Below, piece by piece: positions 16,055 to 24,772 of a DNA stretch of 64,000 nucleotides; position 1 is the first letter of the stretch; each line of letters starts with the position of its first letter. Origin of the DNA: DUQX01 sp050948825 (GTDB taxonomy: Bacteria; Bacillota; Dethiobacteria; DTU022; UBA8154); the NCBI GenBank assembly GCA_050948825.1, contig JBMNEO010000006.1, positions 101,861 through 165,860 of the forward strand. Reading direction: 5' to 3'. The translations under genes were made by a program, and so were the position numbers. The notes below the pieces were generated by a model. It saw nothing but the letters and a program-made list of their open reading frames with translations, was not told where the DNA came from and ran no database searches.

Positions 16055-18301
16055 ATGAAGGAAGGGCTATATGCCCGGGTAATTCTGGATATGATCAGCG
16101 ATGCAGTGGACAGGCCTTTTCAATACCTTATTCCCCCGGGTTTACAAGAAAAAATAAAGATCGGCTCAAGTGTACGGGTTCCTTTTCGCTCCAGAGAAAT
16201 AACAGCTTATGTGGTAGCTTTAGATAAAAAACCGCAGGTCGATACCCTTCGTGAAATCGCTGGTTTGCAGGATGAGGGGGCTTTACAGGAAGAGCTTGTT
16301 GAACTGAGTTACTGGCTTTCGAGGAGGTTTTTCAGCAGGTGGATTGAAGCAATACACCTTTGCCTGCCCCCGGGAAATAATAAAGTTAGAACAAAATATG
16401 TAGAACTAATTTTGCCGCTGCTTTCCGCAAAGGAGTTGCAGGAGGAGGGAGCAAATCTTAAAAAAAGGGCACTCCGCCAGTCTCTTATTCTGGAACACCT
16501 GGCACAAGCGGGTGAAGAAGGCCTGCCATGGAATGATCTGAAGAAAATTACCGGGGCGGGGCGCCAGAGCCTGCTCTCCTTAATAAAAAAGGGCCTGGTA
16601 AAAATAGAAAAGGTTCCCGGAGAACGTGCTTTTATAGATGAAATTGCGGCAAGTACCCCGGGGAATACGGATCTTAGTTTTTCGCCGCAGCAGGAGGCTG
16701 TATGGAAGGAGATCAAGAAAGGTTTCTCATCCGCTCCACAGGAATATTTAATTTATGGTGTAACCGGGAGCGGGAAAACGGAACTTTACCTGCGGGCGGC
16801 TGAAGAAGCTTTAAGCCGGGGACGCACGGTTTTAATTTTGGTTCCTGAAATTGCGCTAACCCCCCATATTATTGAACAATTTCGGGGACGGTTCTCCGGC
16901 GAATTTGCATTAATGCACAGTAACCTTTCTGCGGGGGAGAGGTTTGAACAGTGGTGGCGGGTAAAAAGGGGGAATGCGCGGGTCGTTCTCGGGGCGCGCT
17001 CTGCAGTCTTTGCCCCTTTAGAAAACATCGGGCTGATTGTCATGGATGAAGAGCATGAAAATACATATAAACAGGGCGATTCACCCCGCTACCATACCAG
17101 GGACGTGGCTAAATGGAGGGCCGCATATAACGGTTCTGTTTTATTGCTGGGAAGCGCAACCCCTTCTCTGGAAACATATGCTGAGGCAAAAAAAGGAAAT
17201 ATTCCGCTGCTTGAGCTGACGGAGAGGGTAGGGGGACGTCCCCTTCCTGCGATCGAGATTGTTGATATGCGTCAGGAATTCAAGAAAAGGAACAAGGGCA
17301 TTTTTAGCCGCAAACTATGGAAGGCGATTAATGACACTCTATTACGCGGGGAGCAGGTTATTCTTTTTCTCAACCGCCGGGGCTTTTCAAGCTTTCAGCT
17401 TTGCCGTCAGTGCGGTTATGTTATGCGCTGTCCCTCCTGCGATATTTCTTTAACTTATCATGCATCTCCGGAACACCTTGAATGTCATTATTGCGGTTAT
17501 AAAAGGGTTGTTCCCGAATTTTGCCCAAAATGTAAGAGCCCGCATATCAGGAATTTTGGTCTTGGAACACAAAAGGTGGAAAAAGAGGCTAAAAGCTGCT
17601 TTCCCAATGCTTTCGTGATGAGAATGGATAGCGACACTGCTGTTGGGAAGGGTGCTTATTTAAAGATTTTAAGCGCTTTCAGGGAACAGAAAGCTGCAAT
17701 TCTCATTGGGACGCAGATGATTGCCAAAGGCCTTGATTTCCCGGATGTTACCCTGGTTGGGGTTATCGCCGCCGATATAAGCCTGCATCTCCCCGACTTC
17801 CGGGCCGGGGAAAGGACCTTCCAGTTATTGTCGCAGGTGGCCGGAAGAGCGGGCCGGGGCGACAAAAAGGGGAAGGTAATCATTCAGACCTTTACCCCCT
17901 GGCATTATAGTATTCAGGCTGCGGCCAAGCATGATTTTCATGGCTTTATTGAAGAAGAATTTAACAGGCGCCGGGGGCTTTTATATCCTCCTTTTTCTGA
18001 AATCATCCTCTTCAGCTGCAGCTCACCGCAGGAAAAAAAAGCAGCTGAAGCTGCGGGTAAGCTCAGGGTAAGTTTATTAAAACATCTGCCATCTTTAAGT
18101 GCAGGCAAAGAAGAGCTTCTGGGGCCTTTCCCGGCGCCAATTAAAAAAATCAACGGGCGTTTTCGTTATCAGCTTTTGTATAAGGGTGAAAACCTGGGTT
18201 TAAAATGTGAAATGATTCGGAGTATGGTCTGGAATTATAAAAAAGAAATACGGGGTGATATACGGGTTTTAGTAGATTTTAACCCTCTTATGATGTTATA
18301 A
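16055..18301 (+). CDS. priA: primosomal protein N' (PriA replication-restart helicase)
   Basis: Superfamily 2 DNA helicase that loads the primosome at stalled forks. The 748-residue protein has an N-terminal DNA-binding region, Walker A GVTGSGKTELY (near 235), DEEH (near 330) and GSATPS. A cysteine-rich zinc region follows (about 448-500; CRQCGYVMRCPSC, CHYCGY, CPKC), then helicase motifs IGTQMIAKGLDFPDVTL and QVAGRAGRG. ATG 16055 with GAGGTG at 16043-16048 is preferred to GTG 16046. It leads the priA-def-fmt operon, a common arrangement. Confidence 0.96.
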   Translation: MKEGLYARVILDMISDAVDRPFQYLIPPGLQEKIKIGSSVRVPFRSREITAYVVALDKKPQVDTLREIAGLQDEGALQEELVELSYWLSRRFFSRWIEAIHLCLPPGNNKVRTKYVELILPLLSAKELQEEGANLKKRALRQSLILEHLAQAGEEGLPWNDLKKITGAGRQSLLSLIKKGLVKIEKVPGERAFIDEIAASTPGNTDLSFSPQQEAVWKEIKKGFSSAPQEYLIYGVTGSGKTELYLRAAEEALSRGRTVLILVPEIALTPHIIEQFRGRFSGEFALMHSNLSAGERFEQWWRVKRGNARVVLGARSAVFAPLENIGLIVMDEEHENTYKQGDSPRYHTRDVAKWRAAYNGSVLLLGSATPSLETYAEAKKGNIPLLELTERVGGRPLPAIEIVDMRQEFKKRNKGIFSRKLWKAINDTLLRGEQVILFLNRRGFSSFQLCRQCGYVMRCPSCDISLTYHASPEHLECHYCGYKRVVPEFCPKCKSPHIRNFGLGTQKVEKEAKSCFPNAFVMRMDSDTAVGKGAYLKILSAFREQKAAILIGTQMIAKGLDFPDVTLVGVIAADISLHLPDFRAGERTFQLLSQVAGRAGRGDKKGKVIIQTFTPWHYSIQAAAKHDFHGFIEEEFNRRRGLLYPPFSEIILFSCSSPQEKKAAEAAGKLRVSLLKHLPSLSAGKEELLGPFPAPIKKINGRFRYQLLYKGENLGLKCEMIRSMVWNYKKEIRGDIRVLVDFNPLMML

Positions 18302-18322
18302 TTATTCTAGGGAGGGAAAACA

Positions 18323-18808
18323 ATGGCCTTGAGGTTCATTCGCAGGGAAAGGGATCCGGTTTTAAGGAAAAAGACCGCTCCTGTTTCTAAATTTACGCCG
18401 CAATTAACCGAATTGATCGAGGATATGATTGAAACGATGCTGGATGCCGAAGGGGTCGGTCTGGCTGCACCGCAGGTCGGTATTTCAAAAAGCATCATTG
18501 TAGTTAGGGATAAAGACAAATGTTTTGAAGTAATAAACCCTGAAATATTAAACGGGGAAGGAGAGGTTGTTGATATTGAGGGCTGTTTGAGCTTTCCCGG
18601 CGTTTATGGCGAGGTTCCCCGTTTTTCCCGCGTAGAGGTAAAGGGTTTGGATAGAAATAAAGAAGAAATAAATATCAGCGCGGAGGGGTTTCTCTCCAGG
18701 ATTTTTCAGCATGAGATTGACCACCTCCAGGGAGTTTTATTTGTTGACCGGGCATTGAAGCTGCTTACCCCGGAGGAGATTAAGAAAATGGGCGAAAAGG
18801 AAAACTAG
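18323..18808 (+). CDS. def: peptide deformylase
   Basis: Removes the formyl group from the N-terminal formylmethionine of new proteins. All three family motifs are present in the 161-residue protein: GVGLAAPQVG (44-53), EGCLS with metal ligand C88 (86-90) and QHEIDH with H130, E131 and H134 (129-134). The ATG follows AGGGAGG. It lies 21 bases after priA and about 105 bases before fmt, whose product adds the formyl group that Def later removes. Confidence 0.97.
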   Translation: MALRFIRRERDPVLRKKTAPVSKFTPQLTELIEDMIETMLDAEGVGLAAPQVGISKSIIVVRDKDKCFEVINPEILNGEGEVVDIEGCLSFPGVYGEVPRFSRVEVKGLDRNKEEINISAEGFLSRIFQHEIDHLQGVLFVDRALKLLTPEEIKKMGEKEN

Positions 18809-18914
18809 TACAGTAATGTATCATCATGGGAGCCGGACTGTAATTAAAACTGAAGCGGTTGCGGCACCCTGAACTCCTGTGCAGCTAAGGATTTTGTTAA
18901 GAAGGTGATGTATT

Positions 18915-19871
18915 TTGGACTTAAATGTACTTTTTTTAGGAACCAGCCCGTTTGCCATTCCTTCTTTGAGAATGCTGGCCGAGAGCGGCTTGCGTTCGTT
19001 TGCGGCTGTTACCAGGCCTGATCGCCCTGCAGGGAGAGGCAAAAAAAGTTCTATGACACCGGTTAAAGCGGAGGCGTTGAAATATAATATTACCCTGTTC
19101 CAGCCGGAGGGGCGTGCCGGGCTGTTAGAAGTTTTAGAAAAGACAAACCCCGAACTTCTGATTAATGTGGCTTTTGGTATGTTCTTGCCGCCGGCGGTAC
19201 TCGATTATCCTCCCCTGGGATGCATCAACCTTCACCCTTCGCTGCTACCCGCCTACCGCGGTGCGGCTCCGATTCAGAGGGCGCTGATGTCCGGAGAGGA
19301 ATATACAGGGGTAACGGTTTTATATATGTCACCCGAATTGGATGCCGGGGATATTATCCTGCAGGAAAAAACAGGTATTGGCTTTCAGGAAAACTACGGT
19401 TCTCTTCACGACCGGCTGGCGGAACTGGGCGCGGTTAAACTGTTACAAGCGCTGAAGTTGTTGGAAAAAGGCGCTGTCCCCCGTATCCAGCAGGATGATG
19501 AGAAGGCAACTTATGCACCCCCGTTAACCAGGGATGAAGAAAGGATAATCTGGAACAGCCCGGCCATCCGGATATATAATCAGGTGCGCTCTCTGGATCC
19601 GGCCCCCGGGGCTTATACCCGTTTCCGCAATAAACGACTCAAGGTTTGGAAAACGGTGCCGGTCGGAAAAGATACTTCGCAAGGAACAAAAGAGGATTTT
19701 GCACCTTTATCTCCCGGAACAGTCAGCTCTGTTACGAAGGAATGCTTTGAGGTTGCCTCCGGCCGGGGTTTTCTGCGGGTTTTGGAGTTGCAGCCGGAGG
19801 GCAAAAAGCGCATGAGCACCCGTGATTTTTTAAAGGGTTACCAGTTGAAAGTTGGCGAGTCATTTGAGTGA
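18915..19871 (+). CDS. fmt: methionyl-tRNA formyltransferase
   Basis: Formylates Met-tRNA(fMet) using 10-formyl-tetrahydrofolate before translation initiation. The 318-residue protein shows an N-terminal formyltransferase domain with LHPSLLPAYRGAAPI (106-120). Catalytic residues N105, H107 and D143 are visible, and the C-terminal Fmt domain extends to about 315. TTG 18915 follows AAGGTGATG. Its 3' end overlaps the DUF116 gene by a few bases, so the two are probably translated together. Confidence 0.96.
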   Translation: MDLNVLFLGTSPFAIPSLRMLAESGLRSFAAVTRPDRPAGRGKKSSMTPVKAEALKYNITLFQPEGRAGLLEVLEKTNPELLINVAFGMFLPPAVLDYPPLGCINLHPSLLPAYRGAAPIQRALMSGEEYTGVTVLYMSPELDAGDIILQEKTGIGFQENYGSLHDRLAELGAVKLLQALKLLEKGAVPRIQQDDEKATYAPPLTRDEERIIWNSPAIRIYNQVRSLDPAPGAYTRFRNKRLKVWKTVPVGKDTSQGTKEDFAPLSPGTVSSVTKECFEVASGRGFLRVLELQPEGKKRMSTRDFLKGYQLKVGESFE

Positions 19872-20649
19872 GATTGTTAGGGTAAAGAATGCTGCTGAAA
19901 AGAATACTATTAAGAAGAGAACTTTTTTAGGTTTGCTGCTCACGGCCCTTCTCTTTCTCCTGGGGGTGGCTTTTTACCTCTTAATTTTTGTGCGCTATCC
20001 GTATGCTTTTTTTTCACGCAGCTTTGTTATGGGGCTAACCATTTCCACCTTCTTATTAACCTTGCTTTTTTTATGCGGGCTTTTTGCTATAGTGCTATCG
20101 ATAATAAGAAAACGCACCTTTCCACCCCTGTGCTGGGTAATGGATAAAACATTGCTTTTGCTTTATCCCATTGTTTTACTGATCGGTCGTTTGACCCATA
20201 TCACGCAGGAAAAAATACAACGTTCTTTTATTGAGGTTAATAACCAGCTGGTCAGGTCCAGAGCAGTAAAGGTTGAAAAAGCTGAGCTTTTATTGCTCCT
20301 GCCGCACTGCCTTCAAAATGACAACTGCAATTATAAAATTACACATGATATTAATAACTGCCGCAGGTGCGGGCGCTGCCAGATAGCCCAGATTCTTGAA
20401 CTGGCATCTGCCAGGGAGGTGCCTGCAGTTGTGGTTACTGGAGGCACGCTGGCGCGCCGTGCAGTGAAAAAATATGCCCCGCGAACGGTTGTGGCCGTCG
20501 CCTGCGAAAGAGATCTTTCGAGCGGAGTTCTTGACAGCTTCCCAATGCCTGTTCTCGGTGTTTTAAATGAAAGGCCGGAAGGTCCCTGTTATAATACAAG
20601 GGTAGATTTAAAGTCATTACAGGAAGCGCTGGATTTGTTTTTAACATAA
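19864..20649 (+). CDS. DUF116-family membrane protein with cysteine cluster
   Basis: A DUF116 protein of unknown function, about 261 residues from TTG 19864; TTG 19852 in the same frame is an alternative. Two or three hydrophobic segments occupy about residues 15-110. A soluble C-terminal half has a cysteine-rich part: LPHCLQNDNCNYKI, then NNCRRCGRC, and later an isolated Cys in VACERDLSSG. The spacing suggests a metal or Fe-S site, which is an inference. It overlaps the end of fmt and precedes two more little-known membrane proteins, an arrangement seen next to fmt and rsmB in many Clostridia. Confidence 0.85.
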   Translation: MSEIVRVKNAAEKNTIKKRTFLGLLLTALLFLLGVAFYLLIFVRYPYAFFSRSFVMGLTISTFLLTLLFLCGLFAIVLSIIRKRTFPPLCWVMDKTLLLLYPIVLLIGRLTHITQEKIQRSFIEVNNQLVRSRAVKVEKAELLLLLPHCLQNDNCNYKITHDINNCRRCGRCQIAQILELASAREVPAVVVTGGTLARRAVKKYAPRTVVAVACERDLSSGVLDSFPMPVLGVLNERPEGPCYNTRVDLKSLQEALDLFLT

Positions 20650-20704
20650 AAATGATAAACCTATAAGAATATTTTTATAAATTTTAAGGAGGCTAACTGG
20701 AAGC

Positions 20705-21394
20705 ATGTGGTTTTTTGATACCGGGATGATTATTTTTGTTATACCCGCCATGATTTTTGCCATGTATGCTCAGAGCAAGGTGCGCAGCGCTTACGCGCGC
20801 TACAGCAGGGTTCGCAGCAGCAGCAGCATAACCGGAGCGCAGGTGGCACGAACACTTCTCGATCGGGCGGGGCTGGAAGAGGTCAAGGTAGTTCAGACGC
20901 AGGGCCAGCTTACGGATCATTACGATCCGCGCCAGAAGGTTGTCCGGCTTTCCCCCCAGGTTTATGGTGATTCTTCCCTGGCTGCGCTGGGTATAGCCGC
21001 ACATGAGGTTGGGCACGCCATACAGCATGATACCGATTATCTGCCGCTGGGCATCCGCAATTCCATTGTCCCTCTGGCAAACCTGGGATCGAGGGCAGCT
21101 TTTCCCCTTTTCTTCATCGGGTTTATTTTCAGCGGGGGCGGGCTGGAGATTCTTATGGATATCGGCATAGCGGTATTCCTTTTTGCCGTGCTCTTTCAAG
21201 CGATCACTCTGCCTGTAGAATTTAACGCCAGTAATAGGGCGATAGCTATACTGGAAGGAGGGGGTTACTTAAACTCCCAGGAACTAAATGGAGCGAAGCA
21301 AGTCCTCAGTGCGGCAGCGTTAACGTATGTTGCAGCCCTGGCAGTGGCGTTTGCCCAGCTTTTCCGGCTGCTGCTGTTAAGGAATCGAAGATAA
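20705..21394 (+). CDS. YugP-type neutral zinc metallopeptidase
   Basis: A 229-residue membrane metallopeptidase of the Zn_peptidase_2 (YugP) family. It has an N-terminal membrane segment, the zinc motif HEVGH at 100-104, and two further hydrophobic regions near 120-170 and 195-225. The segment FNASNRAIAIL near 178-188 is where the third metal ligand region is expected. Substrates are unknown. It lies 55 bases after the DUF116 gene, with AAGGAGG upstream, and 12 bases before the DUF6391 gene. Confidence 0.88.
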   Translation: MWFFDTGMIIFVIPAMIFAMYAQSKVRSAYARYSRVRSSSSITGAQVARTLLDRAGLEEVKVVQTQGQLTDHYDPRQKVVRLSPQVYGDSSLAALGIAAHEVGHAIQHDTDYLPLGIRNSIVPLANLGSRAAFPLFFIGFIFSGGGLEILMDIGIAVFLFAVLFQAITLPVEFNASNRAIAILEGGGYLNSQELNGAKQVLSAAALTYVAALAVAFAQLFRLLLLRNRR

Positions 21395-21406
21395 AGGAGA
21401 TTTGCC

Positions 21407-22054
21407 ATGCTGGGTCTTTTGTTGCTGATCTTTCTGGGTCCGATTATTTTATTTTTAATTATCAGCCTGTTTTTTTTGCCTTTCCACTTTGCCTTTTATT
21501 CGATTTTTAATTTATTCACCATCCCCTGGCAGCTTATAAAAATTGCTTTTAACAAAAGGCTGAGAGCCAATCACGCGCTGGAGCACGCAACGATTAACGT
21601 TATCGAAGAACGCTTGGGTTGCCTGAATCTTGCTGGAATGGGGCAGGATGACGGGTTTATAGTGCAGGGGCCGGTTGACGCATACCTGCTGGAAAGCGCT
21701 GCCAGGGTTGGGCTGGAGCGCCTCAGGAGGGGAGAATCGAATCTGGCCTTACACCGGCGCTGCGGAACCAGTATGCTGGCAGCAAATTTGATCAGCTCTG
21801 TTTTCATCATTTTTTTACTGTGGACCTTTGGGTATTTTGGCATTTTCTATATTCTGCTTGCGCTGATAACAGCACAGCTTTTGGGCCCGCACCTGGGCTG
21901 GGTAATGCAAAAGTATATCACTACTTCTACGGATGTGGAAGGGATGGAGATTGTCGGCGTAGAAAGGAAATATGAAAACAGGAATTTTTTTCTTGGTTTT
22001 GCCTCTTTGCCCGGACGTTATTTTATCCGCACCCGCAAATATAATTTTCTTTAA
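21407..22054 (+). CDS. DUF6391-family membrane protein
   Basis: A 215-residue membrane protein resembling DUF6391, function unknown. A strongly hydrophobic N-terminus (about 1-45) is followed by a His-rich conserved segment, RANHALEHATINVIEER (about 54-70). Two more membrane segments lie near 125-165. A basic C-terminal tail follows. The HALEHA pattern recalls metal ligands but no catalytic activity is known to me. It sits between the YugP peptidase and rsmB with short gaps, so co-transcription is likely. Confidence 0.72.
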   Translation: MLGLLLLIFLGPIILFLIISLFFLPFHFAFYSIFNLFTIPWQLIKIAFNKRLRANHALEHATINVIEERLGCLNLAGMGQDDGFIVQGPVDAYLLESAARVGLERLRRGESNLALHRRCGTSMLAANLISSVFIIFLLWTFGYFGIFYILLALITAQLLGPHLGWVMQKYITTSTDVEGMEIVGVERKYENRNFFLGFASLPGRYFIRTRKYNFL

Positions 22055-22074
22055 GCAGAGCAGGAGTTGAACTA

Positions 22075-23466
22075 ATGCCTTCTTTTAAAAAAAATAGTTC
22101 ATCGGCAGGGGATGAAAAAGGGGATACAAACGCCAGAAGCGCAGCGCTGGAAGCTTTAAAAGAGGTGGAGGAAAGGGAAGCATATCTTAATCTTGTGCTC
22201 AACCGCATTCTTTCCGGTATTTCTCTTTCCGATGCGGAGAGGTCGCTTTTTACGGAGCTTGCTTATGGGGTAATGCAGCGCCGCAATACATTGGACTGGG
22301 TATTATCCCATTTTTTAAACCGCCCAATGGAGAAACTGACAATCTGGATCCGCAATATACTCCGGATGGGAGCGTACCAGCTGCTTTATCTTCCCCGTAT
22401 ACCGGATTCGGCGGCTGTTGATGAAGCGGTGAAGCTGGCCTACCGCTACGGACATAGAGGGGTTGCCGGCCTGGTTAACGCGGTATTGAGAAAGGTGAGC
22501 GCTGCAAGGGGTTCTCTTCCCTGGCCCTCCAGGGAAGAGAACCCTGCTCTATATTTATCCCTGCGCCACTCCTATCCTTTATGGATGGTCGAGAGGTGGA
22601 TGGAAAACATGGGTTTTGAAGAAGCGGAGGCGTTTTGCGCCGCAGGCAATCAGGTGCCGCCGCTGACAGTGCGGACGAATACTTTAAGGCTTTCGAAGGC
22701 TGAGCTCAAAAAAAGATTGGAGCTTGAAGGTGTCGGCGCCGAAGACCTTGTTTATGCGCCGGAGGGGCTGCATCTAAAGCTCAATAAAAGGCTGGTAGAA
22801 CTAGAGTCTTTTAGGGAGGGGCTCTTCCAGGTCCAGGGGGAATCATCGATGCTCGTTGCGCCTCTGCTTAATCCCCAGCCGGGGGAGTCTGTTCTGGATC
22901 TCTGCAGCGCACCCGGAGGGAAGACCGTGCATCTCGGTATATTAATGCAAAACCGGGGCAATATCGTTGCTGCCGACTTATACCCGCAGCGGCTGAAGCT
23001 GGTTCAGGATGCTGCGCGCCGGCAGGGTATTGATATTATAAATATAGAAAAGCTGGACGGCCGCTCGGTGAACCCGGATAAGGAAGGGGCTTTTCAGCGC
23101 GTCCTTGCCGACGTTCCCTGCTCCGGGCTGGGAGTAATACGGAGAAAGGGGGATCTCAAGTGGCGGCGCAGGCCGGAAGATATATTATCTCTTGCTGAAC
23201 TGCAGCTGCAGCTGTTAAAAGGGGCTTTTAAATATCTCTGTCGCGGAGGGGTTTTGCTGTACAGCGCGTGCACAACTGAACCCGAGGAGACAACCGGGGT
23301 GATAGAGAAGTTTTTGGCTGCGGAACCGTCAGCCAGGCCGGTTATGCTTTCGCCGCTTTTACCTGAAAAATTGAGAGGTGAGGAGAAAAGAGAAGGCATG
23401 CTCTATCTCTGGCCTCACAAACACAACCTGGACGGTTTTTTCCTCGCCCGCATCAGGAAAAAATAA
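22075..23466 (+). CDS. rsmB: 16S rRNA (cytosine-5) methyltransferase RsmB
   Basis: SAM-dependent methyltransferase acting on C967 of 16S rRNA. The 463-residue protein has an N-terminal NusB-like RNA-binding domain (about 20-150). The catalytic Rossmann domain contains DLCSAPGGKT for SAM binding. The two Cys motifs of this enzyme class are ADVPCSGLG and YSACTTEPEE, the latter carrying the catalytic cysteine. ATG 22075 follows AGGAG. In many relatives rlmN, stp and prkC come next; here a repeat-bearing islet follows instead. Confidence 0.95.
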   Translation: MPSFKKNSSSAGDEKGDTNARSAALEALKEVEEREAYLNLVLNRILSGISLSDAERSLFTELAYGVMQRRNTLDWVLSHFLNRPMEKLTIWIRNILRMGAYQLLYLPRIPDSAAVDEAVKLAYRYGHRGVAGLVNAVLRKVSAARGSLPWPSREENPALYLSLRHSYPLWMVERWMENMGFEEAEAFCAAGNQVPPLTVRTNTLRLSKAELKKRLELEGVGAEDLVYAPEGLHLKLNKRLVELESFREGLFQVQGESSMLVAPLLNPQPGESVLDLCSAPGGKTVHLGILMQNRGNIVAADLYPQRLKLVQDAARRQGIDIINIEKLDGRSVNPDKEGAFQRVLADVPCSGLGVIRRKGDLKWRRRPEDILSLAELQLQLLKGAFKYLCRGGVLLYSACTTEPEETTGVIEKFLAAEPSARPVMLSPLLPEKLRGEEKREGMLYLWPHKHNLDGFFLARIRKK

Positions 23467-23863
23467 TTACGGGGGGCAAGTTTGTGCAAGTTTGCAAGTT
23501 TGGGGACGGTTCTTTTTCTTGCTTCTTCAAGTTTGTGCAAGTTTGGCAAGTTTGGGGACGGTTCTTTTTCTTGCTTCTTCAATTCCTTTTCACTATAAGA
23601 GATAAGAGAAAATCTCTTTTTTTTAAATTTACCGAGCTAGCCCAGGCAAGTCAAAGAATCATCCCTAATCTTGTGAATTAAAAGCTTAAAAAAGTGGGGG
23701 ATTTTAACCATCCCCAAAGTGTATACCGCAAGGGGGACACTCCATACATCTCCATACTTGCTCAGGTAGACGGCGGAAAGCGTGACAGAGAACCGTCCCC
23801 AAACTTGCACGATTGAACCCTTGAGAGCCGTCCCCAAACTTGCGCGGTGGAATCAACATTTTT
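23467..23863. repeat. gene-free region with REP-like GGGGACGGTTCT repeats
   Basis: This 397-base stretch has no supportable gene. It holds four copies of a REP-like core. Two direct copies of a roughly 50-bp unit lie at about 23478-23528 and 23529-23580, with cores GGGGACGGTTCT at 23502-23513 and 23554-23565. Two inverted copies have cores at 23789-23800 (exact) and 23824-23835 (AGAGCCGTCCCC, one change). The flanking CAAGTTTG sequence is shared in both orientations. Similar GGGGACGGTTC repeats are abundant in many Clostridia and are often tied to REP-associated tyrosine transposases (Y1_Tnp). No transposase gene is in the window. Confidence 0.85.
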
Positions 23864-24583
23864 TCATGAATTATTTTTTTCAGCTTTTGCCCTGAGCTCC
23901 TCGAGCCTGCGGAGTACCTCTTCTTTACCGTCAAGATCCTTTTTCAGCGCTTCTTCGTAGATGTTTATAGCTTTATCGTAATCTGCAGGAATGTTTTCGT
24001 TCAATCGATAAAGATAATACATATCTCCCCAACCGATATATGCCCAGACAGAATCGGGGTATTCGCCGATCAGGGCTTTGAATTCCTCCTCCCCCCTTTC
24101 AGGCTTGCCCAGGCCGAAGTATGCTTCTGCCTGCGACCTTTTTATATTTTCCACAATATGTTTATCTGTATCCGGGAAAAGTTTGAAAAACTCCTCGCAG
24201 TAGGTGATCAGCTTTTCATAATACTCGCTTTCATCCCTTGCCGCATTTTCAAGGGCCATCATTAAATCCTGGCACCAGTTGGAAAGAAATTGATCGAATT
24301 TATAGATCTTCTCCGCATCCTCAATTGATTTCATCGCCGGGATATGGTAGGTTTTTAAGATCTGCCAGAAAGTGAGCCAGGTATCGCAGCTGGCCTTGAC
24401 ATCACCTTTTTCCATCAGTTCATATCCATGCTTCAGCAAATTATTGAGCTCAATTAATTCCTTGTTTTCACGTGGCACCCCGTCAGATAATCCCACCGGA
24501 ATATATTTACCCAAGCAGCATCTTTTGTATTTTTTTCCGCTTCCACAGGGGCAAGGATCGTTTCGCCCGATTTTCTTGGTCAT
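23864..24583 (-). CDS. SEC-C metal-binding domain protein with TPR-like C-terminus
   Basis: A 239-residue protein with an N-terminal SEC-C zinc motif, RNDPCPCGSGKKYKRCC, as at the SecA C-terminus. The rest is helical and TPR-like, with FGLGKPERGEEEF, AYIGWGDMYYLY and NIYEEALKKD near 160-225. Such proteins are common and mostly unstudied; a role in protein interaction is an inference. ATG 24583 is preferred because the SEC-C motif follows directly; an ATG at 24619 would add 12 residues. It is divergent from the CapA-family gene and lies inside the islet bounded by REP-like repeats. Confidence 0.82.
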   Translation of the reverse strand: MTKKIGRNDPCPCGSGKKYKRCCLGKYIPVGLSDGVPRENKELIELNNLLKHGYELMEKGDVKASCDTWLTFWQILKTYHIPAMKSIEDAEKIYKFDQFLSNWCQDLMMALENAARDESEYYEKLITYCEEFFKLFPDTDKHIVENIKRSQAEAYFGLGKPERGEEEFKALIGEYPDSVWAYIGWGDMYYLYRLNENIPADYDKAINIYEEALKKDLDGKEEVLRRLEELRAKAEKNNS

Positions 24584-24772
24584 AATACCGCTAATACCAC
24601 CTTTGCTTAAATTGGGCATGATATTGGTTTACTCAAGCAGGTCAGCCCTTTTTAGGATATTATATCATCAACATCAAATATTTACTGGTTTTTTTGGTTC
24701 AATTTGTGCTAATCAAGTTTGGATATGGTAAAATATAACGAACAGGTAAAAAGCCGGGAGGCAGCATTCTTA

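Noticed and set aside
23478..23845. CRISPR or phage attachment sites
   Set aside because: Repeats are in both orientations with irregular spacing and no integrase or cas gene; a REP-like nature fits better.
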